NCBI GenBank assembly: GCA_937892925.1 | Contig: CALBHX010000021.1 | Location: 1-57,566 of the forward strand | DNA from: an uncultured Lentisphaeraceae bacterium | Lineage (GTDB): Bacteria; Verrucomicrobiota; Kiritimatiellia; RFP12; DVOR01 | Length of the DNA stretch: 57,566 bases | Reading direction: 5' to 3' | In this document: piece by piece, positions 17,140 through 26,238 of the stretch | Numbering within the stretch: the stretch's first letter is position 1 | Layout: each line of letters starts with the position of its first letter | Program-made: the position numbers and the translations under genes | The notes under the pieces: generated by a model | What the model was told of the DNA's origin: nothing | The model's input: the letters and a program-made list of their open reading frames with translations, nothing else | Database searches by the model: none

Positions 17140-17940
17140 TTATTTGCGCGCCCAAACAGAGCTTGCGCAATCCCGTTTCAATGTTTCACGCAATTTGTTC
17201 GCACGCGACCCTTGCGACATTCCATCGAAAGCCTTTGCTCCCTTGTAAAGCGCTTCAGCATACGCATCCGACTGCGGATCGGCGTACAACAGAATCACAC
17301 GCAAATATCCCTCCCGAAGCGCCTCCTCACAGTTTGCCCGGGAGCTTCCGCGCGCCATAATCGCATCCCCTCGCTTGACCAGAGCGCTGGCCGCCGCCTC
17401 CGAATCGCCAGAAGCAATCGCTTTATCCAGCAGCAAATTCAATTTGGAGGCCTTACCATCCTTGATCAATGCTTCCCAGTAAGAAACCGCCATCTCACCT
17501 TTATACGCGGCTTCCGGGTTATCGCGGATAATCGTCTCGCACGTTGACACCGCCTTCGCAGCATTTCCCTGCTGCAAATACGCCGCAGCCAGCCACCGTG
17601 CCGCCTCAAGATCATAAGTCAAATGCCCATAAGCCTTCACCACCTCCTCCAGTGAAGCAATGGCCGCCGCCAACCCCTGATTCGTTTGCACGCGTTTGAT
17701 CGCCTGCGCAAGCGCGGCCGGGCGATCGACCTCCACGCGCTCCACGTCATCCGCCTTGAACGAAGCCTCGCGCTTACCATCCGACACGCGATATTCTTTG
17801 GCGGAATTCAGCCACCGCAGATTTCCGCGCATCTGACCGGTGCCCGTATAAACAGTTCCCGTAGGCTGCAATGCCGCAGCCGCCATACCCGCACAAAAGC
17901 TCGTGATCAGCACGCACAGAGGAAGTGTGAATCGTTTCAT
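17140..17940 (-). CDS. Periplasmic tetratricopeptide-like protein
   Basis: 266 aa with a signal peptide (1-22, ending AGMAAAA). A short beta-rich N-terminal part (GTVYTGTGQMRGNLRWL) precedes helical TPR-like pairs: AARWLAAAYLQQGNAAKAVS, EMAVSYWEALIKDGKASKL, AASALVKRGDAIMARG, REGYLRVILLYADPQSDAY. Probably a periplasmic scaffold for the Ton-like complex. It lies between the large TPR protein and exbB, 48 and 57 bases from each. Confidence 0.75.
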   Translation of the reverse strand: MKRFTLPLCVLITSFCAGMAAAALQPTGTVYTGTGQMRGNLRWLNSAKEYRVSDGKREASFKADDVERVEVDRPAALAQAIKRVQTNQGLAAAIASLEEVVKAYGHLTYDLEAARWLAAAYLQQGNAAKAVSTCETIIRDNPEAAYKGEMAVSYWEALIKDGKASKLNLLLDKAIASGDSEAAASALVKRGDAIMARGSSRANCEEALREGYLRVILLYADPQSDAYAEALYKGAKAFDGMSQGSRANKLRETLKRDCASSVWARK

Positions 17941-17988
17941 TGTTATTTCCTTCGTATAAGCGTATCAAATACTGACAAAAAAGATAGG

Positions 17989-20900
17989 TTAATCCCCTAA
18001 CTCAATCTTTGCACCTGTTACAGCGTTGGCGACCTCCGTCTGGTAGAGCCCAGAGGAAAAGGCCTCATGATATTCCTTGCCCATATCAACAATTTCGCGT
18101 AGGAACTCCTGCTTTTCCTCCGTATTTCCGGCCAAATCTGCCCGCGCCTTCGCCAACTGAATATAACCCAAATACGCCTGCTGCACATATTTCGAGACGG
18201 CTGGGTCATTCTTCGGCGTGGTGCCTGTAAACATCGCGGTACGGTAAGCATTCATAGCCGAACCGATGGCGGAAACCGCCGCCTCCTTCCCGGCGTTAGA
18301 CTTCACTGTGGATTCATATGCTTTTCGCGCCACTTCCGCCACCGCGAGGTTCAGCTTAGCCGCCACCTCTGCATTATCCTTTTCATGGCTTGTAACGAAC
18401 GTAACGGCCTTCTTAGCTTCGGAGATCAAACGATTGCGCCCTTCCGGCGTTGCTTCCAGCAAGATCTCTGCCCCCGCCACCTCCACAAGCAGCAGATTAG
18501 CTTCAATGGCCGCCTGCGTTCCGCCGTATGTTTTCAGCATGGCGTTCACCTGCTCATAAGCAGCCTTCACCTGACCATCCGCCAAAAGCGCCCGTGCGCG
18601 CATCAACATGGTGCGCGGGAAGAAGGGTTTTGCCGCAGGCACTTTGAGAATACTGTCGCATGCTTCAATCGCCAGCTTATTTTCCCCGGCCTCCAAGAGC
18701 TTCTCTGCTGCCGTCTGATATTGACTTGGCGTATAGGTGCCGCCAGCAGCAAACATCTGCTTGTAGGTATTGGTCGCCTCCCCCTTCATTCCCATCAGGA
18801 AGAGCGAATCGGCCAACAGCGGAATCGCGTTCTTGGCTTCATCGGAAGCCGGAAACGCTTTGGATAGCTGCGCCAACGTGGCTCGAGACGCCTCAATCTC
18901 TCCTGCAGCGGCCTGAAGCGTGCCAATTTGCAGCAGCGAAGCGGGCGCATACTGCCCCTTAGGATAATGCGCCAAACACTCCTCAAAATAGGTCTGTGCG
19001 CGTTTCTTGATAGCCTTATCCTTCTGCGCATTCCCCGTAGACGGCAGCCGCTGCATGCACAATCCACGCAGATAGTAGAGACTTTCAAGAAGCGATGCAC
19101 CCGTTTTCTTCTCGGAAGCCGTAGCGGCATACTTGCTTTCCGCCTTGTTCAGCTCAGCAATCAGATCCGTGTAAATCTTTGTCGCACGGGCATAATCCGA
19201 GCGAATCTGCTTTTCGGTTTCCGGCTCAAGCGTTTTCCCTGCCTGCTTCCTGGCTGTTTCTGCACGATGCCGATACGCTTCGCCCAATGCCCGCTGAGCA
19301 ATAGCCGCATGGATACCAGGGCGGGCAATGCCCTCAAAGTGCTCTACAAACTGCTGCGCTGTAGCCACCTCTGCCTCAACATCAGGCTTGGCGCCGCGCG
19401 GCGCGTACAGCTGCACCAATTCACTTAATGCACGCGTCCGCGTATCCCGTTGATCGGCACCTGTGGCCGCTTCTGCCACCTGCTTGTAGAGCTGCTCGGC
19501 TCCGGCGCCGTCATTGGCCTTTGCCCGCTCATCGGCAATCTTCAATTGCAAGCTCACCGCACGAGCGTGCTTGGGATAAAACTTGAAAAAGAGACCATAG
19601 GTCGCGCTCTGCATCGCCCCAAGCCCCTGCTCGCCGTAAAATGTGGCGATATTTTCCAGCTCATTTCCGGCCTGCGTAGCAAGCTTTGAAATCCCGGAAA
19701 AGCCCTCTGCGAGCGCCTCCGTAACGGTTTCGCTGTAAAGCTTCGCCATCGGGTCAAGCTTCCCGTTCTTGGCTCCTCCGCGGATGTAGCACTCGGCCAT
19801 CTTGCGTAAAGCAGGAAGTGCTTCAGCACTCAGACCATTCGCCGAAATCGTCTTTGAAAAGGCTTCTGCCGCAGCATCCCAATCCCCGGCGTCAAACTTG
19901 ACGTTAGCCCCCACATATTGCTGTGCCCGCACCTTCGCCCGCTGTTCCGGCGACACATTGACTTTGACGTTGGCCTGGTAACGCGTTTTCAGCAGCTGTT
20001 GGATCTCCTCCACTAAATCCCCGGCAAGGGATGCAGACTGGCTTTCCGGGTAGTTCATGTAAACCTGCACCAGATGATTGAATGCGCCCTGTCCATTCCG
20101 CTTTTTAGTGGACTTATCACGCTCTCCCAACAGAAGGCTCTTGATCCGCTCCTCGTCTGCCTTGGCTCCTTTGGCGATCTCCGCCTTAGCTTCCCTGTAA
20201 AGCATCGACCCAATCAGGTAACGGCACTGCGCAAGCGGGCTCATGCGCAGAATCCCTTTTGAACCATCCGGATCCTGATCACGATAACTCTTATGAATAT
20301 CCTGAAGCACATCCAGATAGTCCTTAATGATCTCCTGGGCGCCCTTGACGTCTCCGCGCAGCATCCGGATATGTGCCATCCCGTTAATTGCATCGCCAAA
20401 AAAGGCATCCTGCCGCCACACCATCTTCTTGGCAAGATCTTCCGCTTCCTTTAGATACTTGTCTCGATTCGCTCCGGCAGGCGTCTGTTCTGCCTGCATC
20501 AACAGCGCCTGAAGATATTGCGCGCGAAAGTTATACTGCACCATCTCATTGGGGCTCATTGCCATGGCCAGCTTATAGTATGGCAGCGCATCGCCCGCGC
20601 GGTCAATCTTATTGAGCATGGTGATATACTGATTTGCGGCCTCGACATAGGTGTTGCGCGCCGTCTGAGGAACCGTCGGAAACCGTTTAAAAAACTCGGC
20701 ATACAGCTTGTCCGCCTCCGCGAACTTGGAATACATAAAATAACTCGATGCCAGCTCTAGCTTGAGCAGCCAAGTGTCCAGACTGTTCTGATCGGGCCGC
20801 GCCGCAATCTTTTTGGCCACCTCGTCCTGCTTGCCGCCCATCAATTCCGCACGAATGGTAACCGCCTCTAACACACCCTTTGCGGCCGGCCAGCGTTTCT

Positions 20901-21078
20901 GCGCCGCCTCAATCGCCGCCGGGGCAAAGTCCACATACCCCCCCGTCGACAGCGCGTTGATGTACTTGACCTCCTGCTCAAGCGCAGCATCCGAAGCGGC
21001 ATCCGCCCACACGGCGCCCGGCAACACGGCCAACGGTAACGCCCACGCCATGATACGGCTATTCCAAGTCAAAGTCAT
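17989..21078 (-). CDS. Large periplasmic TPR protein
   Basis: 1029 aa. Signal peptide (MTLTWNSRIMAWALPLAVLPG, cleaved near VWADA), then helical TPR-type repeats from end to end; clear units are SYFMYSKFAEADKLYAEFFK, AGDWDAAAEAFSKTISANG, GAEQLYKQVAEAATG, RAQTYFEECLAHYPKGQYAP and ASLLQIGTLQAAAGEIEASR. Such proteins act as assembly platforms, as YbgF/CpoB does for Tol. First gene of the six-gene operon. The start at 21078 was chosen for the signal peptide and an upstream AAAGGA; the open frame extends to 21186, but its added residues do not look like a leader. Confidence 0.8.
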   Translation of the reverse strand: MTLTWNSRIMAWALPLAVLPGAVWADAASDAALEQEVKYINALSTGGYVDFAPAAIEAAQKRWPAAKGVLEAVTIRAELMGGKQDEVAKKIAARPDQNSLDTWLLKLELASSYFMYSKFAEADKLYAEFFKRFPTVPQTARNTYVEAANQYITMLNKIDRAGDALPYYKLAMAMSPNEMVQYNFRAQYLQALLMQAEQTPAGANRDKYLKEAEDLAKKMVWRQDAFFGDAINGMAHIRMLRGDVKGAQEIIKDYLDVLQDIHKSYRDQDPDGSKGILRMSPLAQCRYLIGSMLYREAKAEIAKGAKADEERIKSLLLGERDKSTKKRNGQGAFNHLVQVYMNYPESQSASLAGDLVEEIQQLLKTRYQANVKVNVSPEQRAKVRAQQYVGANVKFDAGDWDAAAEAFSKTISANGLSAEALPALRKMAECYIRGGAKNGKLDPMAKLYSETVTEALAEGFSGISKLATQAGNELENIATFYGEQGLGAMQSATYGLFFKFYPKHARAVSLQLKIADERAKANDGAGAEQLYKQVAEAATGADQRDTRTRALSELVQLYAPRGAKPDVEAEVATAQQFVEHFEGIARPGIHAAIAQRALGEAYRHRAETARKQAGKTLEPETEKQIRSDYARATKIYTDLIAELNKAESKYAATASEKKTGASLLESLYYLRGLCMQRLPSTGNAQKDKAIKKRAQTYFEECLAHYPKGQYAPASLLQIGTLQAAAGEIEASRATLAQLSKAFPASDEAKNAIPLLADSLFLMGMKGEATNTYKQMFAAGGTYTPSQYQTAAEKLLEAGENKLAIEACDSILKVPAAKPFFPRTMLMRARALLADGQVKAAYEQVNAMLKTYGGTQAAIEANLLLVEVAGAEILLEATPEGRNRLISEAKKAVTFVTSHEKDNAEVAAKLNLAVAEVARKAYESTVKSNAGKEAAVSAIGSAMNAYRTAMFTGTTPKNDPAVSKYVQQAYLGYIQLAKARADLAGNTEEKQEFLREIVDMGKEYHEAFSSGLYQTEVANAVTGAKIELGD

Positions 21079-21140
21079 TACTGCCATCCTTTCGGCCACG
21101 AAAGCCACCCGAACATCCCTCCGGGCATTCATTACCTCGT

Positions 21141-21170
21141 AAGTGTAACAAGATACCCCCAAAAGCGTCA
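21141..21170 (-). promoter_or_regulatory. Promoter of the TPR-ExbBD-toroid operon
   Basis: Minus strand: TTGACG (21170-21165), 18-base spacer, TACACT (21146-21141), about 60 bases before the chosen ATG at 21078. No other promoter of this quality was seen inside the operon. Confidence 0.6.
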
Positions 21171-21225
21171 AGCTGTCCGTCTGCATTCTTCAGTAAGCAC
21201 ATGCACCCCCACGCCGCCCCTCTGT

Positions 21226-22557
21226 TCAGTGGGTAAAAACCATGTCCTGCTCCTCCTGTCTAGCCAGCAGCAGCCCCAAACGAATTGTCAGCAACGTCGC
21301 CGCAGAAGCACAATTCAACGACACAATCCCCATCAGATATCCCGGCGCCTTAAAATGAAAGAGCCCAATCAACACCGCTACCAGTACCCCAAAGAAAACC
21401 GCCTGCCCTGCCAACACTGCATTCGGACGATGACGATATGCTGCCAATCCCTCCGCATGCCCACGCAGCGCCTGCAGCACTAAAAACGGCATAGCCAGCC
21501 ATAAAACATGCCGTGCCAGAGGCAGCTGCTCCGCCAGCAGATTCTGCACCCGACAGAAATACCACGCACTCACGCCCGGCAACAGCAGCGGCAGGAGCGC
21601 CAGGCTCAAGCACACGCCGCTCACCAATGCGAACAAAAACGTCCGCTGATCCCGGAAATTCCGCTGCGGAAACCCAATAGCCACCGCCTGATTACGCAAC
21701 GCCCCGTAAGACAACGGATTAATCAGCCCAATTCCAACCAAATGAACCGCTAGCATCTCCGCCCCGTTCTCCGTGTGGTTGATAATGGCATTCAGCATAA
21801 AAACCGCAGCCATCAGCAAAAAGCCGCCCAGCGACAAGGGAATATTAAAGAGGAACACCTTCATAGTCGTAACCTTCGCCTCTCCGCGCAATTTCATCGG
21901 CAGTCGTGCCACATCTGTCCGTGCCACCCACCACATTGTCACGGCTTCCAGAAACACCGGCACTGAAAGGCAGACACACCCCCATTTCCACCCCACCAGC
22001 CCCAATGCGTAGAATCCGGGCGCGATCACCGCCGTAAGCACAATGCGTAGAATCGTTGCCGCATTGGCCACCCCAGTCTTATGTTCATTGTAAAGCACCA
22101 CCTGCGGCACATTCCGCAGCATGAAACCAATCTGCGCCGGCAGACCAAACAGCATGGCCCATCGCGCCACCTCCAGCTGCGTACCCGCCAGCCCCAGCAG
22201 CCGCCCAAACACAAACGGCGCCACCCACGGCAATGCCAACGTACATTGAAGCAAAGCCTGCAATACAATAATCAGCGTATTTACCTGCCGAAATCGCGCG
22301 TACCCGATCCGATCCCGCGCATAAACCATTCCCGTAGTGATCAACCCATAGCCCGTGGTGCCAATTAGAAACATCATCATCAGCCCTTGGGCAAACGCCG
22401 AAAACTCCGCCGCACCGCCCGGCCCATGCGCCACCACCACCCCAACCAGCGGATACGTCAGCGATTGGCTCATCGCCTGAATACACAGCGGCAAAAAAAA
22501 GCACGCCGCATTCCATGGCGTAAACGCAAAACGATCCGTCTCACTCTTCACCAACAT
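21226..22557 (-). CDS. Multi-helix membrane protein, MATE/flippase-like (MOP superfamily)
   Basis: 443 aa with about twelve hydrophobic segments in two similar halves, as in MATE and polysaccharide/lipid flippases. Visible features: FFLPLCIQAMSQSLTYP at the start, a cytoplasmic basic break near residue 225 (RLPMKLRGEAKVTTMK) between halves, and a long second half. Substrate unknown; a lipid-linked or small-molecule exporter is the best guess. Its first 17 bases overlap the end of the transglutaminase-like gene upstream, so the pair is translationally coupled. Confidence 0.65.
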   Translation of the reverse strand: MLVKSETDRFAFTPWNAACFFLPLCIQAMSQSLTYPLVGVVVAHGPGGAAEFSAFAQGLMMMFLIGTTGYGLITTGMVYARDRIGYARFRQVNTLIIVLQALLQCTLALPWVAPFVFGRLLGLAGTQLEVARWAMLFGLPAQIGFMLRNVPQVVLYNEHKTGVANAATILRIVLTAVIAPGFYALGLVGWKWGCVCLSVPVFLEAVTMWWVARTDVARLPMKLRGEAKVTTMKVFLFNIPLSLGGFLLMAAVFMLNAIINHTENGAEMLAVHLVGIGLINPLSYGALRNQAVAIGFPQRNFRDQRTFLFALVSGVCLSLALLPLLLPGVSAWYFCRVQNLLAEQLPLARHVLWLAMPFLVLQALRGHAEGLAAYRHRPNAVLAGQAVFFGVLVAVLIGLFHFKAPGYLMGIVSLNCASAATLLTIRLGLLLARQEEQDMVFTH

Positions 22558-23485
22558 GCTCCACCTGTTCTACGAAAATCGCATTTGGCGTTGCACGGTG
22601 CGATATGCGCCGCCCGGCCATTTCAAGCGTAAACCATGCGTTCGAAGGAAACGACAGCTCAACCAGATCATTCATGTCCTGAAGCGGGCCGGGCGTCCGA
22701 TAGGTACGCCCCGCCACCGTAAAAGGCACCGACACCCGTTCTCCCCGCCGCTCCGCCGCCACATAAACCCGAACCCGCCCCGAGGTTTCCCGCGGGCGCA
22801 CATACCGCGCCGTCACGCGATCCGCCGGCACGTCCCATCCCCAAAACCGCGTCCCATCCGGTGAGGGCGTAGCCCGCGTGGCATAGATCGCATAACGCGG
22901 ATCCGCATCCGTTGCCTCCGCCGCATCTTTCAGGAACCATAACGTCTCCGGATCCCCGGGCTCAAAGGCGCCCAATGCATGCCACGCGCCCTCGCTCCAC
23001 ACCTCTACCCATGTGTGATTCCCCGGCTTCAACCGCCACTGACACCCCACCAGCCGCGCCGGAATACCCACACTCCGACACGCATCCGCCAATAAAATCG
23101 ACAACCCGGAACACGAAGCCAGCCCCAACCGCATCGAATGCAGCGGATCCTGATTCGCCTTCTCCCGTCGTGTCGAATACACCACATTCACCCGCTTCCA
23201 CAACCGTGCATTCAAACGCATCGCCGCCTCCAGCGGTGTCTTCGCACCCTCCGTCAGCTCCTGCGCAATCGGCTGCAACACCGGCAGCCAATCCACCGCC
23301 GCTTCCCCCAGCGAAGTCAACGGCGCAATCGCCTCCCGAAACAACGCCTCGTCCGTAATTCCCCACGGATTCCGCTCCCCAGCAAACGCCGCCATGCGCA
23401 TCGCATGGCGCATTTCCAGCGGCTCTACCGCTCCCACTGTCCCCACCAGCCACACGGCCATAAAAAGAAACCAAATACGCTTCAT
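22541..23485 (-). CDS. Exported transglutaminase-like protein
   Basis: 314 aa with a signal peptide (MKRIWFLFMAVWLVGTVGA). The core is a transglutaminase/protease-like fold: nucleophile Cys125 in LASCSGLSILLADACR, then GIPARLVG, and His157 in PGNHTWVEVW; an acid follows in the EVWSEG-WHALGAFEPGD stretch. Papain-like members of this family cut or crosslink proteins or act on peptidoglycan; the target here is unknown. The C-terminal 100 residues are beta-rich. Start at 23485 chosen for the signal peptide. Overlaps the downstream flippase-like gene. Confidence 0.75.
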   Translation of the reverse strand: MKRIWFLFMAVWLVGTVGAVEPLEMRHAMRMAAFAGERNPWGITDEALFREAIAPLTSLGEAAVDWLPVLQPIAQELTEGAKTPLEAAMRLNARLWKRVNVVYSTRREKANQDPLHSMRLGLASCSGLSILLADACRSVGIPARLVGCQWRLKPGNHTWVEVWSEGAWHALGAFEPGDPETLWFLKDAAEATDADPRYAIYATRATPSPDGTRFWGWDVPADRVTARYVRPRETSGRVRVYVAAERRGERVSVPFTVAGRTYRTPGPLQDMNDLVELSFPSNAWFTLEMAGRRISHRATPNAIFVEQVEHVGEE

Positions 23486-23881
23486 GCGCTGAATTATAAC
23501 ATACCCCAAACGTTTTCTTCTCTGCATGCCCTAACGCCCCCATCCGCACCGCCAAACCAGATACCCCTCCGCACCTATTCCTCACCCGAAGTCCCTGGTA
23601 CAGCTTTGAAAAGGCTGAATACCACCTGCCTCGGGGCTTCTGCGTTCATCCGCTTACACTCCCAGAGAGTCAATCCTCCCTCGCCCGTCCGCAACAAACA
23701 CTTTTCAAGGCCGCAAAACACCGCCGCACCCATGCCCAGCACACCGGAAAAACCCAGCCACGGAAAGAAACATACGCCCGAAGTATCTATCCAGCACCGC
23801 CAAAGCCCCCTGTAAACGCCGTGCCGCATCCTTACCTGCTTTTCAAACGCCCGCAACACTCCCGTCAAGCCCCTCCCCTAG
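23486..23881. other. Intergenic stretch without a recognised gene
   Basis: About 400 bases between the transglutaminase-like gene and the rplI terminator. A 97-codon minus frame with a TTG start is open at 23575-23868, but it resembles nothing known and has no good ribosome binding site. The first 30 bases upstream of 23485 include a TATAAT-like stretch (minus strand, TTATAA context) that may belong to a promoter for the downstream genes. Confidence 0.4.
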
Positions 23882-23921
23882 AAAAAAACGCGCGCTTCCT
23901 CTTGGCGGAAGCGCGCGTTTT
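23882..23921 (-). terminator. Terminator of the ispE-rplI gene run
   Basis: A 15-bp perfect stem (23885-23899 with 23907-23921) with a seven-base loop and a T7 run on the minus strand, 22 bases past the rplI stop. Confidence 0.92.
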
Positions 23922-23943
23922 CAAAGTTCAGGCCTTCTCGGGG

Positions 23944-24402
23944 TTATTCTGCCACGATAGCGAGCGTAAGCATCACAGAGACCTCCGGCATCAGCACAAT
24001 CTGAAGCTCATATGTGCCGATTTTCTTGAAGGGCTCTTCCATGCGAACCATGGCGGAATCAATCGCCACACCGGCCTCGGTGAGTGCCTTGGCAATATCT
24101 GCCGCACCCACAGAACCGTAGAGTTTACCCTCTTCATCGCCCTCGACCACCTTGACGGCAATCGTAAGCGTCTGGCCGCGAAGCTTCCCGGCCTTGTCCA
24201 TCGCTTCTGCGCGGCGGATCTTGAGAAGCTCCTCGCGCTCTTTGCGAATCTTGTCAAGCTTACGAAGCGCGTTTTTCGTTACCGGCTCCGCAAGACCTTG
24301 AGGAAGAAGATAGTTCCGAGCATACCCATCGCGCACATGGACGGTATCGCCGATTTTGCCGAGGTGCTCGACATCATCCATCAGAATCACTTGAACGGAC
24401 AT
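23944..24402 (-). CDS. rplI: Ribosomal protein bL9
   Basis: 152 aa, 50S subunit protein binding 23S rRNA near L1. N-terminal signature VILMDDVEHLGKIGDTVHVRDGYARNYLLPQG with a long helix after it and the C-terminal domain (KLYGSVGAADIAKAL) is full-length. Good ribosome binding site (GAAAGGAATG). Last gene of the rpsF-ssb-rpsR-rplI cluster, the same order as in many bacteria. Confidence 0.97.
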   Translation of the reverse strand: MSVQVILMDDVEHLGKIGDTVHVRDGYARNYLLPQGLAEPVTKNALRKLDKIRKEREELLKIRRAEAMDKAGKLRGQTLTIAVKVVEGDEEGKLYGSVGAADIAKALTEAGVAIDSAMVRMEEPFKKIGTYELQIVLMPEVSVMLTLAIVAE

Positions 24403-24420
24403 GGTGTCATTCCTTTCGGG

Positions 24421-24663
24421 TTAGGCGAGCAAGCCCATGTTACGGGCGCGGCGAATGCCTTTTTTGATATGACGCTGCTGAAGAGCCGTTACACCGGAAA
24501 CACGGGCAGGTATAATTTTGCCGTATTCCGTAATAAAGTGGCTCAACAACTCTACATCATTGATATCAACGAGCTCAGTGGGCTCAATAATCGCCTGACG
24601 CTTGCGGGGAACCACTTCGGTCTTCGGCTTGCGGGCACCAGGGCGTTTCGGTTTCATAGGCAT
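24421..24663 (-). CDS. rpsR: Ribosomal protein bS18
   Basis: 80 aa 30S protein that pairs with bS6 on 16S rRNA. Core text LLSHFITEYGKIIPARVSGVTALQQRHIKKGIRRARNMGLL is split here only to note that the family signature KIIPARVSG and the HIKKGIRRAR helix are intact. AAGGAA precedes the ATG. It lies between ssb and rplI with short gaps. Confidence 0.97.
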   Translation of the reverse strand: MPMKPKRPGARKPKTEVVPRKRQAIIEPTELVDINDVELLSHFITEYGKIIPARVSGVTALQQRHIKKGIRRARNMGLLA

Positions 24664-24691
24664 GGTTACATTCCTTGCTTATCAGAGTGTG

Positions 24692-25201
24692 TTAAAAAGG
24701 GAGATCCTCTAGGTCACCTGCATCGGCAGATCCCGGGGCGGGCGGCGCGGCAACAGACTGCGACGCACGCGGCGGCGCCTGCCAAGTAGATGGCCGCGCG
24801 CCATGCTGCGGCTGAGGCGCCGGCTGAGCGCCTGCCTCCGTGCCTTCCCGGCGGCTTCGATCGGGCGCCGAAAGAAACTGAACACGATCTGCGCGAACGC
24901 GCAGGCGGGTTCGTTTCTGGCCGGTCGCTTTGTCCTCCCATGTGTCCATTACCAGACGCCCCTCCACAAAGATCGGGCGGCCTTTTGTGAGGTACTGGCC
25001 GCAGTTTTCGGCGGTTTTTCCCCATACCGTAACATCCACAAAGGTAACGACCTCGCGCGTTTCGTTGGTGGTGCGCGAACGGAACTGCTCGCTCACCGCC
25101 AGACCCAAATCGGCAACCGTCTCGCCGGAAGGCGTCTGCTTCACGTCTGGATCCCGTGTGAGATTCCCCATGAGGAAGACTTTATTCAGCGTGGCGGCCA
25201 T
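24692..25201 (-). CDS. ssb: Single-stranded DNA-binding protein
   Basis: 169 aa. OB-fold (1-110): LNKVFLMGNLTRDPDVKQ, FVDVTVWGKTAENCGQYL, KGRPIFVEGRL. A Pro/Ala/Gln-rich disordered linker (about 115-160) leads to the acidic tip GDLEDLPF, the peptide that recruits replication and repair partners. Its place between rpsF and rpsR is the ancestral bacterial order. Confidence 0.96.
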   Translation of the reverse strand: MAATLNKVFLMGNLTRDPDVKQTPSGETVADLGLAVSEQFRSRTTNETREVVTFVDVTVWGKTAENCGQYLTKGRPIFVEGRLVMDTWEDKATGQKRTRLRVRADRVQFLSAPDRSRREGTEAGAQPAPQPQHGARPSTWQAPPRASQSVAAPPAPGSADAGDLEDLPF

Positions 25202-25219
25202 TGAAGAAACTCCGTTTGA

Positions 25220-25600
25220 TTAGGCCTCTTGGGCGACTTCAGCGGCGGCCTTGGCGGCGGCTTCGGCGCGCGCTTTCTTCTCGGCGGCCTGCTTGGCGAG
25301 CTTGAGCTCAACAATCGGATCAATCGCCAAAATCTGGAGGCGGAAGATCTCTTCAATGAGCGCATAACGTGCGCGGAGCTCATTCACCTTAACGGGATCG
25401 AGCTCAAAGCGGATGGTCAGGTAAGTGCCGCTTTCTTTCTTTTGCTGAATGCGGGCAAACGTCTTCTTGCCGCGGTCTTCGGTGCTGAGCACCTTGCCGC
25501 CGATGCGGATGATCTCACCCTGCATGCGCTCAATGGTTTTCGTCCAAGCCTCTTCACGGCCCGTCTGGACGAAGATAAAATTCGCGTCGTACTTCTTCAT
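25220..25600 (-). CDS. rpsF: Ribosomal protein bS6
   Basis: 126 aa, 30S platform protein and partner of bS18. Body: YDANFIFVQTGREE, GGKVLSTEDRGKKTFAR, YLTIRFELDPVKVNELR, ending in an Ala/Glu-rich helical tail (EKKARAEAAAKAAAEVAQEA) longer than in E. coli's core fold. First of the rpsF-ssb-rpsR-rplI group, 12 bases after the pth stop. Confidence 0.95.
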   Translation of the reverse strand: MKKYDANFIFVQTGREEAWTKTIERMQGEIIRIGGKVLSTEDRGKKTFARIQQKKESGTYLTIRFELDPVKVNELRARYALIEEIFRLQILAIDPIVELKLAKQAAEKKARAEAAAKAAAEVAQEA

Positions 25601-25612
25601 TGCAACTGTTTC

Positions 25613-26197
25613 CTAAGGGTTCTTCTGCCGTGCCGCATTGTAGCGGTTTTGTGTTTCACCGATGCCATGTTCCAGCCAGCAAAGGGCGGCTTCGGCGGCG
25701 GTTTGAGCAGCTTCGGCGGCGGCCTTGGCCTCTGCTTCGGAGAATCGGTGAAGGACGAAGTCTTTCAGTCCCCGCCGCTCTCCGGCGCACCGCCCGGCTC
25801 CTATTCGGATGCGGGCGAAGGCTTCGGTGCCGACGTGCGCGATAACGCTCTTGAGCCCATTGTGCCCGCCGGCCGAGCCGGAGGGGCGGACGCGAAGCTG
25901 CCCAGGGGGCAAATCGCAGTCATCGCTGAACACAAGCAGCGCATCGGCGGAAGCGCCGTAATACTTCAGGAAGGAGCCTACGCTTTCACCCGAAAGGTTC
26001 ATGTAGGTTTGCGGCTTCAGGAGCCACAGCGTTTCCCCTGCCCAAAGAGCCTTGGCAACCAGCGCCCGAAAGCGCTTCTCGACTTTCCATTCCGCCGCAA
26101 GGCGGGTGGCCAGGGCGTCTATCGCCATGAAGCCGAGGTTATGCGGGGTTCCGGCGTATTCCGCGCCAGGATTGCCCAATCCGACAAAGACTTTCAT
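25613..26197 (-). CDS. pth: Peptidyl-tRNA hydrolase
   Basis: 194 aa. Frees tRNA from stalled peptidyl-tRNA. N-terminal VGLGNPGAEYAGTPHNLGF carries the catalytic His (about residue 19); KPQTYMNLSGESV and the SDDCDLPPGQLRVR and GSAGGHNGLKS motifs are all present. The C-terminal Ala-rich helix closes the active site. Follows rplY by about 40 bases, a widely kept neighbourhood. Confidence 0.96.
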   Translation of the reverse strand: MKVFVGLGNPGAEYAGTPHNLGFMAIDALATRLAAEWKVEKRFRALVAKALWAGETLWLLKPQTYMNLSGESVGSFLKYYGASADALLVFSDDCDLPPGQLRVRPSGSAGGHNGLKSVIAHVGTEAFARIRIGAGRCAGERRGLKDFVLHRFSEAEAKAAAEAAQTAAEAALCWLEHGIGETQNRYNAARQKNP

Positions 26198-26238
26198 CGC
26201 CGGTTGCCGGCCGACCGCTCAACAGGCCGGCCATGAGA

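Noticed and set aside
23575..23868. 97-codon minus frame with TTG start
   Set aside because: No recognisable domain, no ribosome binding site, and it begins right after a strong terminator.
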